A stretch of 64,000 nt of DNA from Streptomyces sp. SID13031 (GCF_010548305.1 NZ_JAAGLV010000016.1:155599-219598), one strand, 5' to 3'; counted from the first letter of the stretch, positions 44,462-53,453 are shown. A program made the numbers and translations. Notes: a model not told the origin generated them from the letters alone.

Positions 44462-44911
44462 GTGACGACCGGTGACGACGCAGGGCCGAGCGAGCTGGCG
44501 GGCATGCCCAGCTGGTTGCTCACGCAGAGTGCGTTGCAGGCGCAGCGGATCATCGCCGAGACGTTCGCCGCCGGAAACGCGCGCGGGTACCACTACCGGC
44601 TGCTCGCGACGCTGGCGGAGTACGGGCCGGCCAGTCAGGCGACGCTCGGGCGGCGAACCGGGATCGACCGAAGTGACGTGGTGGCCGCGCTCAACGAACT
44701 GGCCGACCACGGGTACGTCGTACGGTCGCCTGATCCCGCCGACGGCAGGCGCAACATCATCACGCTGACCGCCGCCGGCGAGCAGCAGTGCGAGCGGCTC
44801 AGAACCCTCGTCCTGGCCGCTCAGGACGAGCTGTTCGCCCCGCTCGCCCCCTCGGAGCGGGACCAGCTCGCCGCCATGCTGGCCAAGGTCCTCAACCACC
44901 ACCAGGGCTGA
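44462..44911 (+). CDS. MarR-family regulator
   Basis: A 149-residue winged-helix protein. HYRLLATLAEYGPASQATLGRRTGIDRSDVVAALNELADHGYVVR is the DNA-binding core and PDPADGRRNIITLTAAGEQQ the wing. GTG start at 44462. It precedes acs on the same strand but 170 bases away, with a separate CRP-like site between, so it is probably not in the acs transcript. Confidence 0.82.
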   Translation: MTTGDDAGPSELAGMPSWLLTQSALQAQRIIAETFAAGNARGYHYRLLATLAEYGPASQATLGRRTGIDRSDVVAALNELADHGYVVRSPDPADGRRNIITLTAAGEQQCERLRTLVLAAQDELFAPLAPSERDQLAAMLAKVLNHHQG

Positions 44912-44929
44912 ATTCCTCGGGTGTCAGCG

Positions 44930-44945
44930 TGTGACGCCGTTCACG
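44930..44945 (+). promoter_or_regulatory. CRP/GlxR-type operator upstream of acs
   Basis: TGTGACGCCGTTCACG matches TGTGA-N6-TCACA at nine of ten positions. It lies about 137 bases upstream of the acs GTG. A CRP-family regulator is encoded at 63172 in this window. Confidence 0.6.
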
Positions 44946-45081
44946 ATTGCGCCCGTTCGGCGCAGATCGAGGGCGGCTGGGCGAGGCACCAGTACCGCGG
45001 GTGGTCCGGCGTTGGTAGAAAGGGGACGGGAACGCCGCGTGCGTTCCGCAGTCTTGCAGCTCTCAACAAGGAGTCCGCGAC

Positions 45082-47061
45082 GTGACCAGTTCCGAGTCCA
45101 ACCCGCCCGATGCGCTGTCGAACCTGATGCACGAGGAGCGCCGGTTCGAGCCACCCGCCGAGCTTGCGGCGAACGCGAACGTCAAGGCGGACGCCTATGC
45201 GGCGGCCGACGCCGATTTCGAGGGCTTCTGGGCCGAGCAGGCCAAGCGGATCAGCTGGGCGGTCGAGCCCACCGAGACGCTGGACTGGAGCAACGCGCCG
45301 TTCGCCAAGTGGTATGCCGACGGCAAGCTCAACGCGGCGTACAACTGCGTCGACCGGCACGTCGAGAACGGCCTCGGCGACCGGGTCGCCTACTACTTCG
45401 AGGGCGAGCCCGGCGACACCCGCGAGATCACCTACGCCCAGCTCAAGGACGAGGTCAGCAAGGCGGCCAACGCGCTGCTCGAGCTGAACGTCCAGGCCGG
45501 TGACATCGTCGCCATCTACATGCCGATGATTCCCGAGACCGTGGTCGCGATGCTCGCCTGCGCCCGGATCGGCGCCCCGCACACGGTCATCTTCGGCGGT
45601 TTCTCCGCGGAAGCGCTCAAGGACCGGATCCTGGACTGCGATGCCCGCGTCGTGATCACCTCCGACGGCGGTTACCGTCGCGGCGCCCCGGCGGCGCTGA
45701 AGCCGGCCGTCGACGCCGCGCTGGTCGACTGCCCGGACGTTCGCAACGTCCTGGTCGTCAACCGGACCGGCCAGGAGACCGCAATGGTCGAGAACCGCGA
45801 CCTGTGGTGGGACGACTTCGTCGGCAAGCAGTCGACCGAGCACACGCCTGAGGCGTTCGACGCCGAGCACCCGCTGTACGTCATGTACACGTCCGGCAGC
45901 ACGGGCAAGCCGAAGGGCATCCTGCACACAACCGGCGGCTACCTGGTGGGCACGGCGTACACGCAGTGGGCAGTGTTCGACCTCAAGGCCGACACCGACG
46001 TCTACTGGACCGCCGCCGACATCGGCTGGGTCACCGGCCACAGCTACATCGTCTACGGCGCGCTGGCGAACGCCACCACCTCCGTGATCTACGAAGGCAC
46101 CCCGGACACCCCGCACCAGGGCCGCTGGTGGGAGATCATCCAGAAGTACAAGGTCTCCATCCTGTACTGCGCGCCGACGGCGATCCGCACCTTCATGAAG
46201 TGGGGCAAGCAGATCCCGGAGAAGTTCGACCTCTCCACCCTGCGAGTGCTGGGGTCGGTGGGCGAGCCGATCAACCCTGAGGCCTACATCTGGTATCGGG
46301 AGAACATCGGCGGCAACAAGACGCCGGTCGTCGACACCTGGTGGCAAACCGAGACCGGCATGCACATGATCTCCCCCCTGCCCGGCGTGACCGCGGGCAA
46401 GCCGGGTGCCGCGATGAAGGCGATCCCGGGCGTGAGCGTCGACGTGGTCGACGACGCGGGCAAGTCGGTACCGAACGGCTCCGGCGGTTACCTGATCATC
46501 GACAAGCCGTGGCCGGCGATGCTGCGGACGCTGTGGGGCGACGACGAGCGCTTCAAGGAGACGTACTGGTCGCGCTGGCCGGGCGTGTACTTCGCGGGTG
46601 ACGGCGCCAAGAAGGACGAGGACGGCGACATCTGGCTGCTCGGCCGGGTGGACGACGTGATGAACGTGTCCGGCCACCGGTTGTCGACCACCGAGATCGA
46701 GTCGGCCCTGGTGTCGCATCCGAAGGTCGCCGAGGCGGCCGTCGTCGGCGCCTCCGACCCGACTACGGGCCAAGCGATCGCGGCCTTCGTGATCCTGCGC
46801 ACGGAGGCCGGGGACGGCGGGCCGGACGTGGTCCAGGAGCTCCGCAACCACGTCGCCAAGGAGATCGGGCCGATCGCCAAGCCTCGCCAGATCATGGTGG
46901 TGGCCGAGCTGCCGAAGACCCGCTCCGGCAAGATCATGCGCCGGCTGCTCCGCGACGTCGCCGAGAACCGCGAGGTCGGCGACGTCACCACGCTGGCCGA
47001 CAGCACGGTGATGGCCCTGATCAAGACCAACCTGGAGTCCGGCAAGTCCGACGAGGACTGA
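45082..47061 (+). CDS. acs: acetyl-CoA synthetase (AMP-forming)
   Basis: A 659-residue cytoplasmic enzyme of normal Acs length that makes acetyl-CoA from acetate, ATP and CoA. WYADGKLNAAYNCVDRH is the Acs N-terminal signature. The P-loop YTSGSTGKPKG begins near residue 269, DIGWVTGHSYIVYG and DTWWQTETG form the acetate pocket, and the C-terminal KTRSGKIMRR holds Lys617, the residue normally inactivated by acetylation. GTG start preceded by AAGGAG. It works with the ActP permease encoded at 33861. Confidence 0.95.
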   Translation: MTSSESNPPDALSNLMHEERRFEPPAELAANANVKADAYAAADADFEGFWAEQAKRISWAVEPTETLDWSNAPFAKWYADGKLNAAYNCVDRHVENGLGDRVAYYFEGEPGDTREITYAQLKDEVSKAANALLELNVQAGDIVAIYMPMIPETVVAMLACARIGAPHTVIFGGFSAEALKDRILDCDARVVITSDGGYRRGAPAALKPAVDAALVDCPDVRNVLVVNRTGQETAMVENRDLWWDDFVGKQSTEHTPEAFDAEHPLYVMYTSGSTGKPKGILHTTGGYLVGTAYTQWAVFDLKADTDVYWTAADIGWVTGHSYIVYGALANATTSVIYEGTPDTPHQGRWWEIIQKYKVSILYCAPTAIRTFMKWGKQIPEKFDLSTLRVLGSVGEPINPEAYIWYRENIGGNKTPVVDTWWQTETGMHMISPLPGVTAGKPGAAMKAIPGVSVDVVDDAGKSVPNGSGGYLIIDKPWPAMLRTLWGDDERFKETYWSRWPGVYFAGDGAKKDEDGDIWLLGRVDDVMNVSGHRLSTTEIESALVSHPKVAEAAVVGASDPTTGQAIAAFVILRTEAGDGGPDVVQELRNHVAKEIGPIAKPRQIMVVAELPKTRSGKIMRRLLRDVAENREVGDVTTLADSTVMALIKTNLESGKSDED

Positions 47062-47076
47062 CCGCCAGCACGTCAA

Positions 47077-47115
47077 CAGCCTGTACGCCGCTGGCCGGCG
47101 TACAGGCTGTTTTTG
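47077..47115 (+). terminator. intrinsic terminator after acs
   Basis: CAGCCTGTACGCC (47077-47089) pairs perfectly with 47097-47109 across a 7-nt loop and is followed directly by TTTTTGT. Confidence 0.92.
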
Positions 47116-47287
47116 TCAGCTGGTCGTCAGCAGCCGCGAGGGCATTGGAGCGACGCGATCAACGTCACCCGGATGACCTTGCCCCGGCCGTTCTGCGTCA
47201 CACCGCAACTCCGGACAGTGAAAGGTACGGTTCCGGCCAGGCGAAACCCGGTTGCCCGTAGCGATGCCGCACTGCTGAAATGGCGCC

Positions 47288-47506
47288 GTGCCGGCACCCA
47301 ATGGATTCGACTACGCGCAACGGCCCGACGGAACGGTCCGCATCACCCATCACGGCAAGCCCGCCACCGTACTGCGCGGCGCCCGCGCCGCCGAGTTCCT
47401 CGCCGAGGTCGACGACGACCCCCAAGAGGTGATGGCCCGCTGGACCGGCAACTACAAGCGCGGCAACGAACGCCTGGGCAAGAACCACCCCCGCAACCGC
47501 ACCTGA
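47288..47506 (+). CDS. small conserved actinobacterial protein, unknown function
   Basis: A 72-residue protein. The pattern FDYAQRPDGTVRITHHGKPATVLRG, then FLAEVDDD, then MARWTGNYKRGNERLGKNHPRNR resembles small hypothetical proteins found widely in actinobacteria, especially the C-terminal TGNYKxGNERxxKNHPRN. GTG start with a weak ribosome site. It is followed 7 bases later by the target duplication of the mobile element. Confidence 0.65.
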   Translation: MPAPNGFDYAQRPDGTVRITHHGKPATVLRGARAAEFLAEVDDDPQEVMARWTGNYKRGNERLGKNHPRNRT

Positions 47507-47720
47507 CCAGGCTGGCGCGCGATTGCAGTGTGATGTCTCAGCACATCGGTGACGGTTCTGCCTCAGGACATCGGTGACGTTGGATGTGTCAGGACATCGG
47601 TGACGGTTTCAGGGGTCTTGGCGTAGTCCACGGGGTGGCCGTTGCCGACGTAGGTCACTCCGGGCGCAGTCGCGTCGGCCGCTGGCGCTGGTATCGCTAT
47701 GTGGTCCAGACTCAGCACTC

Positions 47721-48419
47721 ATGACAGTGCATCAGCCGCCCGAGGAGCCAAAAACCGAGCTCATCGACAAGCTGCTTGCAGGAGCTCTGAGCTCGCTCCC
47801 CGTAGCTGGTGGGGCGGCAGGGGCCTGGTACGAATACCTCATGGAGGGCCCGTACAACCGGCGCCTGGCGGAGTGGAGAGCGCGTATCACCGACGTGGTG
47901 AACCAGCTCGCGCTGAAGGTTGAACGCCTTCTGGACAACGAGATGTTCCTCGACGCCTTCATCCAATCCACTCGGATCGCCCAGACGACACATCAGCAGG
48001 AGAAGCTCGAAGCGCTGAGGAATGCTCTGGAGAACTCGGTCGCGCCGGATGCACCCGATGTAGACGAGCAAGCTCGGTTCTTCAGGCTCGTTGATCAGTT
48101 CTCAGCGCGCCACATTCTTTTGCTCCGCTGGGCGCAAGACCACCCCGGCGGGCGGGGCGGCTCTGTTCACGACGAGCAACGCCCGAACGCGGCCGGCATT
48201 TGGGGGTATCCTCTCCCCGTTCTAGACGGCCACGACGATCTGCGCACGCTTCTCATGGATGACCTAGTGAGCACCAATCTTGTCGGTGCTCTAGCAGGCT
48301 TCCCACGAGCGATCGATCTCGACGACAAGTACTTCGTCGGCCAGGTAACACCCCTGGGCAGCAGGTTCCTGAAATTCATCTCGGGAACCGACGAGCAAGA
48401 TTCCCGCGATATCGGCTAG
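47721..48419 (+). CDS. passenger protein of the mobile element, unknown function
   Basis: A 232-residue protein. A short hydrophobic segment LPVAGGAAGAWYEYL (about 27-41) follows an amphipathic start. A helical stretch RRLAEWRARITDVVNQLALKV and HQQEKLEALRNALENSV come next, and a Val-Asp-Glu-Gln-Ala-Arg-Phe-Phe-Arg-Leu-Val-Asp helix precedes a more globular C-terminal half. The layout resembles uncharacterised membrane-associated proteins common in accessory islands. Codon use (AAA, ATT, CTT, AGC) and lower GC than its neighbours suggest recent transfer. No ribosome site precedes the ATG. A defence or stress role is only a guess. Confidence 0.6.
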   Translation: MTVHQPPEEPKTELIDKLLAGALSSLPVAGGAAGAWYEYLMEGPYNRRLAEWRARITDVVNQLALKVERLLDNEMFLDAFIQSTRIAQTTHQQEKLEALRNALENSVAPDAPDVDEQARFFRLVDQFSARHILLLRWAQDHPGGRGGSVHDEQRPNAAGIWGYPLPVLDGHDDLRTLLMDDLVSTNLVGALAGFPRAIDLDDKYFVGQVTPLGSRFLKFISGTDEQDSRDIG

Positions 48420-48763
48420 CACAGCGAATTCGGTCCTGCGGTGAGGATTCGGTCGGTAAGTCGCCGCGGGGAACGTCAGCTGGCGAGCAGACCCGACACC
48501 TCAATCGGCGGAGCGACACGACCAGCCCTTGACCATGCGAACGTTCCGACCACTCCCGCGACATAGCCCAGTCACTTAGCCCGTTCCTAGCCGCGAGCGC
48601 CCCGTGTCCATCTATCGACGGGCTCGTTCTTCGGCACCGAGACAGTCGACCCAGCCAGTGCCTCACCGGCACCACCGACTCACCGAAGTGTCACCACCAA
48701 CAACCCCGAAACTGTCACCGAAGTCCTGAGGCAGAACCGTCACCGATGTCCTGCGACATCACA
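48420..48763. other. right flank of the mobile element, no convincing gene
   Basis: Apart from the right terminal inverted repeat (about 48714-48763) and two or three TCGGTGAC-type iterons, I see no gene. Minus-strand frames here are short and basic and look like chance frames. Confidence 0.5.
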
Positions 48764-48818
48764 GGCGCGCGATTGCAGCGATTTGCCTTCATTCGAACGA
48801 CTGTTCTAGTATTGGGCT

Positions 48819-50963
48819 ATGGATATCGGGGTGGTCGATCGCGAGTACGGCGGGGAGTCGTTCGCCGCCGAGGTCGATGCACGGTTCGATTCCGGGGCTG
48901 TCTGTGCGCCGGAGGATCCGGAGAGTCTTGGCGGTCCGCGGTTGATCGACGAGGTGGATGTCTACGGGGGCTTTCCACCGCTGTCGGCGATTGATGCGCT
49001 TGAGTGGGAGTTGTGGGCAGGCGTCGAGCAGGACGAGGCCGAGCGGACGTTGCTCGAGGCGGCGGCGCCTGCTTGGGTGTTCTTGCCGCCTGGCCCTGAG
49101 TTGGCTGCTGCCTTGGCGCAGGTCCGCCCGCAGACGTTGTCTCCGATGGCGTTGATCGAGTTGATGAAGGCGACCGCGCGGTTGACGGCGTGGACTGAGT
49201 CGATCCGGATGTCGGCGATGGCGTCGTTCTATCGTCAGCGCAAGGCTCAGGCGGTTGAGCTGCCGCGTCCGAGCGAGATCGATTCGAGTGGCCGTCCGGT
49301 GGATCCGGAGCGTTCCTGGGCCGCGGAGATTGCGTGTGCGTTGAAGTTGTCCGCGCAGACTGTCAGCGGCCATATCGATACTGCGTTGCGGTTGACCGGT
49401 GTCTTGGCCGCTACTCATTCGGCGTTGCGTTGCGGCGCGATCAGTTTGTCGAAGGCGATCGCGATCTCCGACGCGACCCGCGCTCTGGATGACGCGTCGA
49501 CCCGGGCGGTCGAGGCCGCGGTGTTGCAGCGGGCACCGTCGCAGTCTCACGCCAATCTCCGGAAGTCGCTTCGTGGCCAGGTTGCCAAATACAACGCGAA
49601 GAACGAGGCCGACCGTCATCGCGAAGCCAAGGCAACCCGCGAGGTCCGCATCGTCCCGCTCGCCGACGGTATGGCCGGCCTGTGGATCGTCAACACCGCC
49701 GACAAGATCCAGGAGATCTGGATCGTCATCCAGGCCATGGCCAACCTCGCCAAACGCCACACCCCCAGCCCCACCCCCACTCCCGAGGCTCCCAGCCCGA
49801 ACACCCCGACCGGCCACACCCGGCCCGAGTCAGGTGCGAGCACCGAGCATGCGCCCAGTCACAGCCCGACGGCCGACAGCAACAGGAGCCGTCGCCAGCC
49901 TACCGGTGACAGCCCGACCACAGGGAACGCGACCATCAACAGCGGAGTCGCCGGCCCCGAGACCAGTGGCCGGACAGCAGACGACGACCAGCACGGCGAT
50001 GCCTGGACCGACACCAACGCGAAGGTCGACACCGCCACCCCCGCTACGGCCGATGACAAAGCGACCACCACCGGCCAGACCGGCGACAACCCCGCCGTCG
50101 GTCAGGCCGTCAACGTGGGTTCGGTCGGAAAGCCGGTCGATGGGTCGGTCGGAAAGCCGGTCGGAAAGCCGGTCGATGGGTCGGTCGGAAAGCCGGTCGA
50201 CGGGTCGGTCGGAAAGCCGGTTGTGGAAGGCGTGACCGTTGACGGTGTGGGCACCGACAGTGCCCCCGTCGGTGCGACCGACGAGGCTCAGCCGCCGCCG
50301 GGTGAGCGTCTGCGAGCAGATCACCGGACCGCGGATCAGCGACGGGCCGATGTCGTCACGGACCTGTTCGACTTCATGTTGTGGAACGGACTCGACTGGC
50401 TCGGACGACGACTACCCGACCAGCACCGACGCCGACCACACATCGAAGTCCTCGTACCGATCACCACGCTGCTCGGCATGAACGACGAGCCCTGCGAGCT
50501 GACCGGATACGGGCCGATTCCTGCCGAAATGGCCCGAACCATCGCCACCGACAGCACCTGGCGACGCATCCTGACCGACCCGACCAACGGAACCGTCCTC
50601 GAAGCATCCACCACCCGACACGACCCAGGAATGCTCGTCTCGGAGACCCTGCTAGCAGCACACCCCACCTGCGACTGGCCGAACTGCAACAGGGCCGCCC
50701 GCGAATGCGACCGCGACCACGGCATCCCGTTCACCCAGACCGGACTCACCAGACTGACCGACCTGCGCAACTACTGCGAACTACACCACGTCATCAAAGA
50801 CACCCCCGCCTGGGGCTGGGCCGCCACCAACAACCCAGACGGCTCCACCACCATCACCACCCCCACCGGCCACCGCTACACCACCCCACCCGCAACACCC
50901 GGCCCCATCCACAAACCCTCACCAACCTCCACCCCCAACCCCGACGACCCGCCACCCTTCTGA
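48819..50963 (+). CDS. DUF222/13E12-type protein with C-terminal HNH endonuclease domain
   Basis: A 714-residue protein. Residues about 60-320 are the helical DUF222 domain (SPMALIELMKATARLTAWTES, LSKAIAISDATRALDD). A Thr/Pro/Asp-rich low-complexity linker follows (about 320-500), including SVGKPVDG repeats. The C-terminal HNH domain has CDWPNC, ECDRDHGIPF and LRNYCELHH, so the metal and catalytic histidines are present. These proteins are multicopy in actinobacteria and their target is unknown. The mobile element inserted 41 bases upstream of its start and may have displaced its promoter. Confidence 0.88.
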   Translation: MDIGVVDREYGGESFAAEVDARFDSGAVCAPEDPESLGGPRLIDEVDVYGGFPPLSAIDALEWELWAGVEQDEAERTLLEAAAPAWVFLPPGPELAAALAQVRPQTLSPMALIELMKATARLTAWTESIRMSAMASFYRQRKAQAVELPRPSEIDSSGRPVDPERSWAAEIACALKLSAQTVSGHIDTALRLTGVLAATHSALRCGAISLSKAIAISDATRALDDASTRAVEAAVLQRAPSQSHANLRKSLRGQVAKYNAKNEADRHREAKATREVRIVPLADGMAGLWIVNTADKIQEIWIVIQAMANLAKRHTPSPTPTPEAPSPNTPTGHTRPESGASTEHAPSHSPTADSNRSRRQPTGDSPTTGNATINSGVAGPETSGRTADDDQHGDAWTDTNAKVDTATPATADDKATTTGQTGDNPAVGQAVNVGSVGKPVDGSVGKPVGKPVDGSVGKPVDGSVGKPVVEGVTVDGVGTDSAPVGATDEAQPPPGERLRADHRTADQRRADVVTDLFDFMLWNGLDWLGRRLPDQHRRRPHIEVLVPITTLLGMNDEPCELTGYGPIPAEMARTIATDSTWRRILTDPTNGTVLEASTTRHDPGMLVSETLLAAHPTCDWPNCNRAARECDRDHGIPFTQTGLTRLTDLRNYCELHHVIKDTPAWGWAATNNPDGSTTITTPTGHRYTTPPATPGPIHKPSPTSTPNPDDPPPF
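50121..50222 (+). repeat. 24-nt in-frame tandem repeats in the DUF222-HNH linker
   Basis: Units TCGGTCGGAAAGCCGGTCGA plus TGGG repeat about four times with one shortened unit, encoding SVGKPVDG. All changes keep the reading frame. Confidence 0.9.
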
Positions 50964-51171
50964 CCCCTCACCTTCCTGCACCTGGCGCGCCCGTCGAAAG
51001 CCACCAGGGTGAGACGTCCGGAGCCGGTCGAACGCGCCGGCTCACATCGTCAGCAACCGTGGCAACTGGTTCGGCTCGACCCACACGATCACTGTCTCGG
51101 TTGACACCACGCGGCCCGGCCGGGGCCACCAACGATGAAGGACCCGCCGTCCCCTCGCTTCGGTTCTGAGG

Positions 51172-51380
51172 TCAGTACCGGATGATGCCCTGGCTGCTGG
51201 TCTTGTTGCCGTTCCAGTCGCCGCTCAGGGGTTCCCAGTACGGATCGCCGTAGCGGATCGAGCGGGTGGTGCCGTCGGCGAGGCGGAGGGCGAAGGTGCC
51301 CGTGGAAGGCGTGTAGAGGCCGACCTCGTCGGTGCCGTCGCCGTTCCAGTCGTCGGCGATCGGCCGGCGACCAGTTCCTG
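51172..51380 (-). pseudogene. C-terminal remnant of an FG-GAP/VCBS-type secreted protein
   Basis: The last 66 residues of this minus-strand frame are IADDWNGDGTDEVGLYTP, then GDPYWEPLSGDWNGNKTSSQG, which is the repeat unit of Asp-rich FG-GAP/VCBS proteins. Upstream of about 51380 the similarity stops abruptly and the frame enters the promoter of the gene at 51430. Only the 3-prime end of a larger gene is left. Confidence 0.7.
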
Positions 51381-51429
51381 ACAGTCCAGGAACACCAGGA
51401 CGACCACAAAGCCGTGACATGATCGCCGC

Positions 51430-51870
51430 GTGACCGCCCTGATCGCCATCATCCACGCCGGCCTGGCCGCCGCCTGGGTCGGCGGAATGGCCTACTCCCT
51501 GTTCGTCGTCCAGCCGAAGCTGAAGAAGTACTTCGGCCCCCGCGAAGACGATCGCGAACACCTCACCGCAGTAATTGCCTCAGGCAACCGCTACAAGGTC
51601 CTCGCCCTGATCGCGGTGATCGCCTGCACCGGGCTGGCGCTCCTCCTGCTCGACCACCACCACTGGTGGATCCACGCCCTCAAAGCCCTGCTGCTACTCG
51701 CGGCCACCACCATCTTCTGGTACGTCTCCTGGCACCACTGGCCCCGCCGGATCTTCGCCACCACAGCCGAACGCCCAGCCCTCCAACGCCAGCTGATCAC
51801 CCTCGCCACCATCATGCTTGCCCTCGCGGGCACCGCCTTCGCCCTCGGCGTCGCGTCGGTTCAGCTCTGA
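51430..51870 (+). CDS. four-helix membrane protein, CopD/DUF2269-like
   Basis: A 146-residue protein with four membrane helices (about 1-20, 54-70, 77-96, 118-140). HAGLAAAWVGGMAYSLFVVQP at the start and the His-rich LLLDHHHWWIHALKALLLL match the CopD-like/DUF2269 layout, in which histidines may bind copper or heme. The GTG start lies just past the breakpoint of the adjacent pseudogene. No partner gene is evident. Confidence 0.65.
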   Translation: MTALIAIIHAGLAAAWVGGMAYSLFVVQPKLKKYFGPREDDREHLTAVIASGNRYKVLALIAVIACTGLALLLLDHHHWWIHALKALLLLAATTIFWYVSWHHWPRRIFATTAERPALQRQLITLATIMLALAGTAFALGVASVQL

Positions 51871-51923
51871 AATTGGTCTACTCGGGTTCTCCGTTGGACC
51901 GGAGCTAAGGCTAGGTTCTGGGT

Positions 51924-52598
51924 ATGGGTGGAGCCGAGGAGTTTTTGGGGAAAGCGCTGGAGTTGGCGGCTGGGGCTGCGGGGACGCAGCTCAGCGCAGT
52001 ACGGGTTGCTGCTGGGCTGGTGGCGGATGCTGTGGGCGAGGGCAACACCTTTTGGGTGTTCGGGACCGGGCATAGCCATGTGATCGCCGAGGAGCTGTAT
52101 GGGCGGGCCGGTGGGCTGGCGAATGTGCGGGCGGTGCTGGAGCCGGGGTTGATGTTGCATGAGGGGTTGCTGAAGAGTTCGTTGCTGGAGCGGCTCGGTG
52201 GTTTGGCCGAGGTGTTGCTGCAGGTCAACGCGGTCTCGGCCGGCGATGTCGTTCTCGTCGTCTCGAACTCGGGGCGCAATGCGGTACCGGTGGAGTTCGC
52301 CGCGGGTGCGCGGGAGGCGGGCGCGAAGGTCATCGCGTTGACGTCGCTGGCGCACAGTACGGCGGTGGAGTCGCGGGCGCCGAGCGGGCTGCGGTTGTTC
52401 GAGCTCGCGGATGTCGTGATCGACAACTGCGGGGTGCCCGGCGATGCGTTGATCGAGGTCGACGGCAGCCCGGAGCGGACCGGCTCGACCTCGACGATCG
52501 TGGGTGCGCTGCTCGCGCAAGCGCTCGTCGTCGAGATCGTCACCCTGCTCGCCGAGCGCGGCCACACTCCGGACGTACTACGCAGCCTGAACGCCTGA
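51924..52598 (+). CDS. SIS-domain sugar-phosphate-binding protein
   Basis: A 224-residue protein. FWVFGTGHSHVIAEELYGRAGGL and the loop DVVLVVSNSGRNAVPVEFA are the phosphosugar-binding SIS motifs, and GSTSTIVGALLAQALVVEI is a late family landmark of the DUF2529/YttP-like group found near amino-sugar genes. It may be an isomerase or a regulator-type SIS protein. It converges on a HutC-type GntR regulator that has a possible amino-sugar operator upstream. Confidence 0.8.
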   Translation: MGGAEEFLGKALELAAGAAGTQLSAVRVAAGLVADAVGEGNTFWVFGTGHSHVIAEELYGRAGGLANVRAVLEPGLMLHEGLLKSSLLERLGGLAEVLLQVNAVSAGDVVLVVSNSGRNAVPVEFAAGAREAGAKVIALTSLAHSTAVESRAPSGLRLFELADVVIDNCGVPGDALIEVDGSPERTGSTSTIVGALLAQALVVEIVTLLAERGHTPDVLRSLNA

Positions 52599-52619
52599 CC
52601 CGTACTACGTCGGCCTGGC

Positions 52620-53378
52620 TCAGGTGGCTCGGTACGCGACGGTGATGTCGTAGCGGTCGGAGCGGTAGACGGAGCGGCCGAACTCGATCACTTCGCCCGA
52701 GGCCGTGCGGGGGGCCGAGGTGATGATCAGGCATGGGATGCTGGAGTCGATCCCCAGGATCTCGGAGTCGGCCGGGTCCGGCGGGGCCGCCACGATCGAG
52801 GCCGAGACCATCCCGAGGGTGACGCCCCAGCGGGTCGAGAGGGAGTCGTAGAGCGAGACCTCGCCGAGGTCCAGCTCGTCCAGGCCCGGGTAGCGGCGCA
52901 GGGACAGCGCGGTCCGCTCGATCGCCATCGGGTCGCCGTCGGCGGTCCGCAGCCGGACCAGGTGCAGTACCGAAGTACCGACTGGCTCCTCCAGCTCGGA
53001 GGCCAGTTGCTCGTCCGCAGTACCGACGCGGTGCTCCAGTACCTTCGCACCCGGCGTGATGCCACGGGCGCGCATGTCCTGGCTGAAGGACGAGGTGAGC
53101 ATCCGCGCGGGTCGCGGCTCGGCGACGAACGTGCCACCGCCCGGCCGGCGCGCCGCGAGGCCTTCGGCTACGACGCGGTCCACCTCCTGGCGCACTGTCA
53201 TCCGGGCGACGCCGAAACGCTCTGCCAGAACGCGCTCGGAGGGCAGCACGGTTCCGACACTGAGACTGCGGGTGAGGGTCTGGAGAATCTCGCGGATCTG
53301 GTCACCCTTCGGCCGGTCGGTGCGCAACTGTGTCGGCAGTTCCGCGAGGTCACCGGGGTTGTTCCTTGGGCGGGCCAT
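52620..53378 (-). CDS. GntR/HutC-family regulator
   Basis: A 252-residue protein. The winged helix spans about 20-85: DQIREILQTLTRSLSVGTVLPSERVLAERFGVARMTVRQEVDRVVAEGLAARRPGGGTFV. A UTRA ligand domain follows (about 100-245). HutC-subfamily members of this kind often sense phosphorylated amino sugars. The ATG at 53378 gives the normal length. Upstream, 53454-53469 contains a perfect half of a DasR/NagR-type operator. Confidence 0.83.
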   Translation of the reverse strand: MARPRNNPGDLAELPTQLRTDRPKGDQIREILQTLTRSLSVGTVLPSERVLAERFGVARMTVRQEVDRVVAEGLAARRPGGGTFVAEPRPARMLTSSFSQDMRARGITPGAKVLEHRVGTADEQLASELEEPVGTSVLHLVRLRTADGDPMAIERTALSLRRYPGLDELDLGEVSLYDSLSTRWGVTLGMVSASIVAAPPDPADSEILGIDSSIPCLIITSAPRTASGEVIEFGRSVYRSDRYDITVAYRAT

Positions 53379-53453
53379 GACGTCAGTATCCCTGGGAATG
53401 TGCCCGGCAAACCGGTTGCCGGGGAACGCGAGCCACGTCGTGCTCCTGAAAGT

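Larger units (their letters stand above)
47529..48763. mobile_element. 1,235-bp IS481-like non-autonomous element with passenger gene
   Basis: The ends are inverted repeats of about 50 bp with three mismatches, each starting TGTGATGTC and containing ACATCGGTGACGGTTCTGCC. The element is flanked by a 15-bp direct repeat GGCGCGCGATTGCAG at 47514-47528 and 48764-48778, a clean target-site duplication. TGT ends and long duplications fit the IS481 group. Iterons TCAGxACATCGGTGACG recur inside the left end at 47538, 47563 and 47589. No intact transposase is present; a short minus-strand frame between the left end and the gene may be a remnant. The single full gene is at 47721. Confidence 0.8.

Noticed and set aside
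51013..51144. Short plus-strand gene reading NRGNWFGSTHTITVSVD
   Set aside because: No start codon or ribosome site and only about 40 residues; treated as a possible remnant, not a gene.
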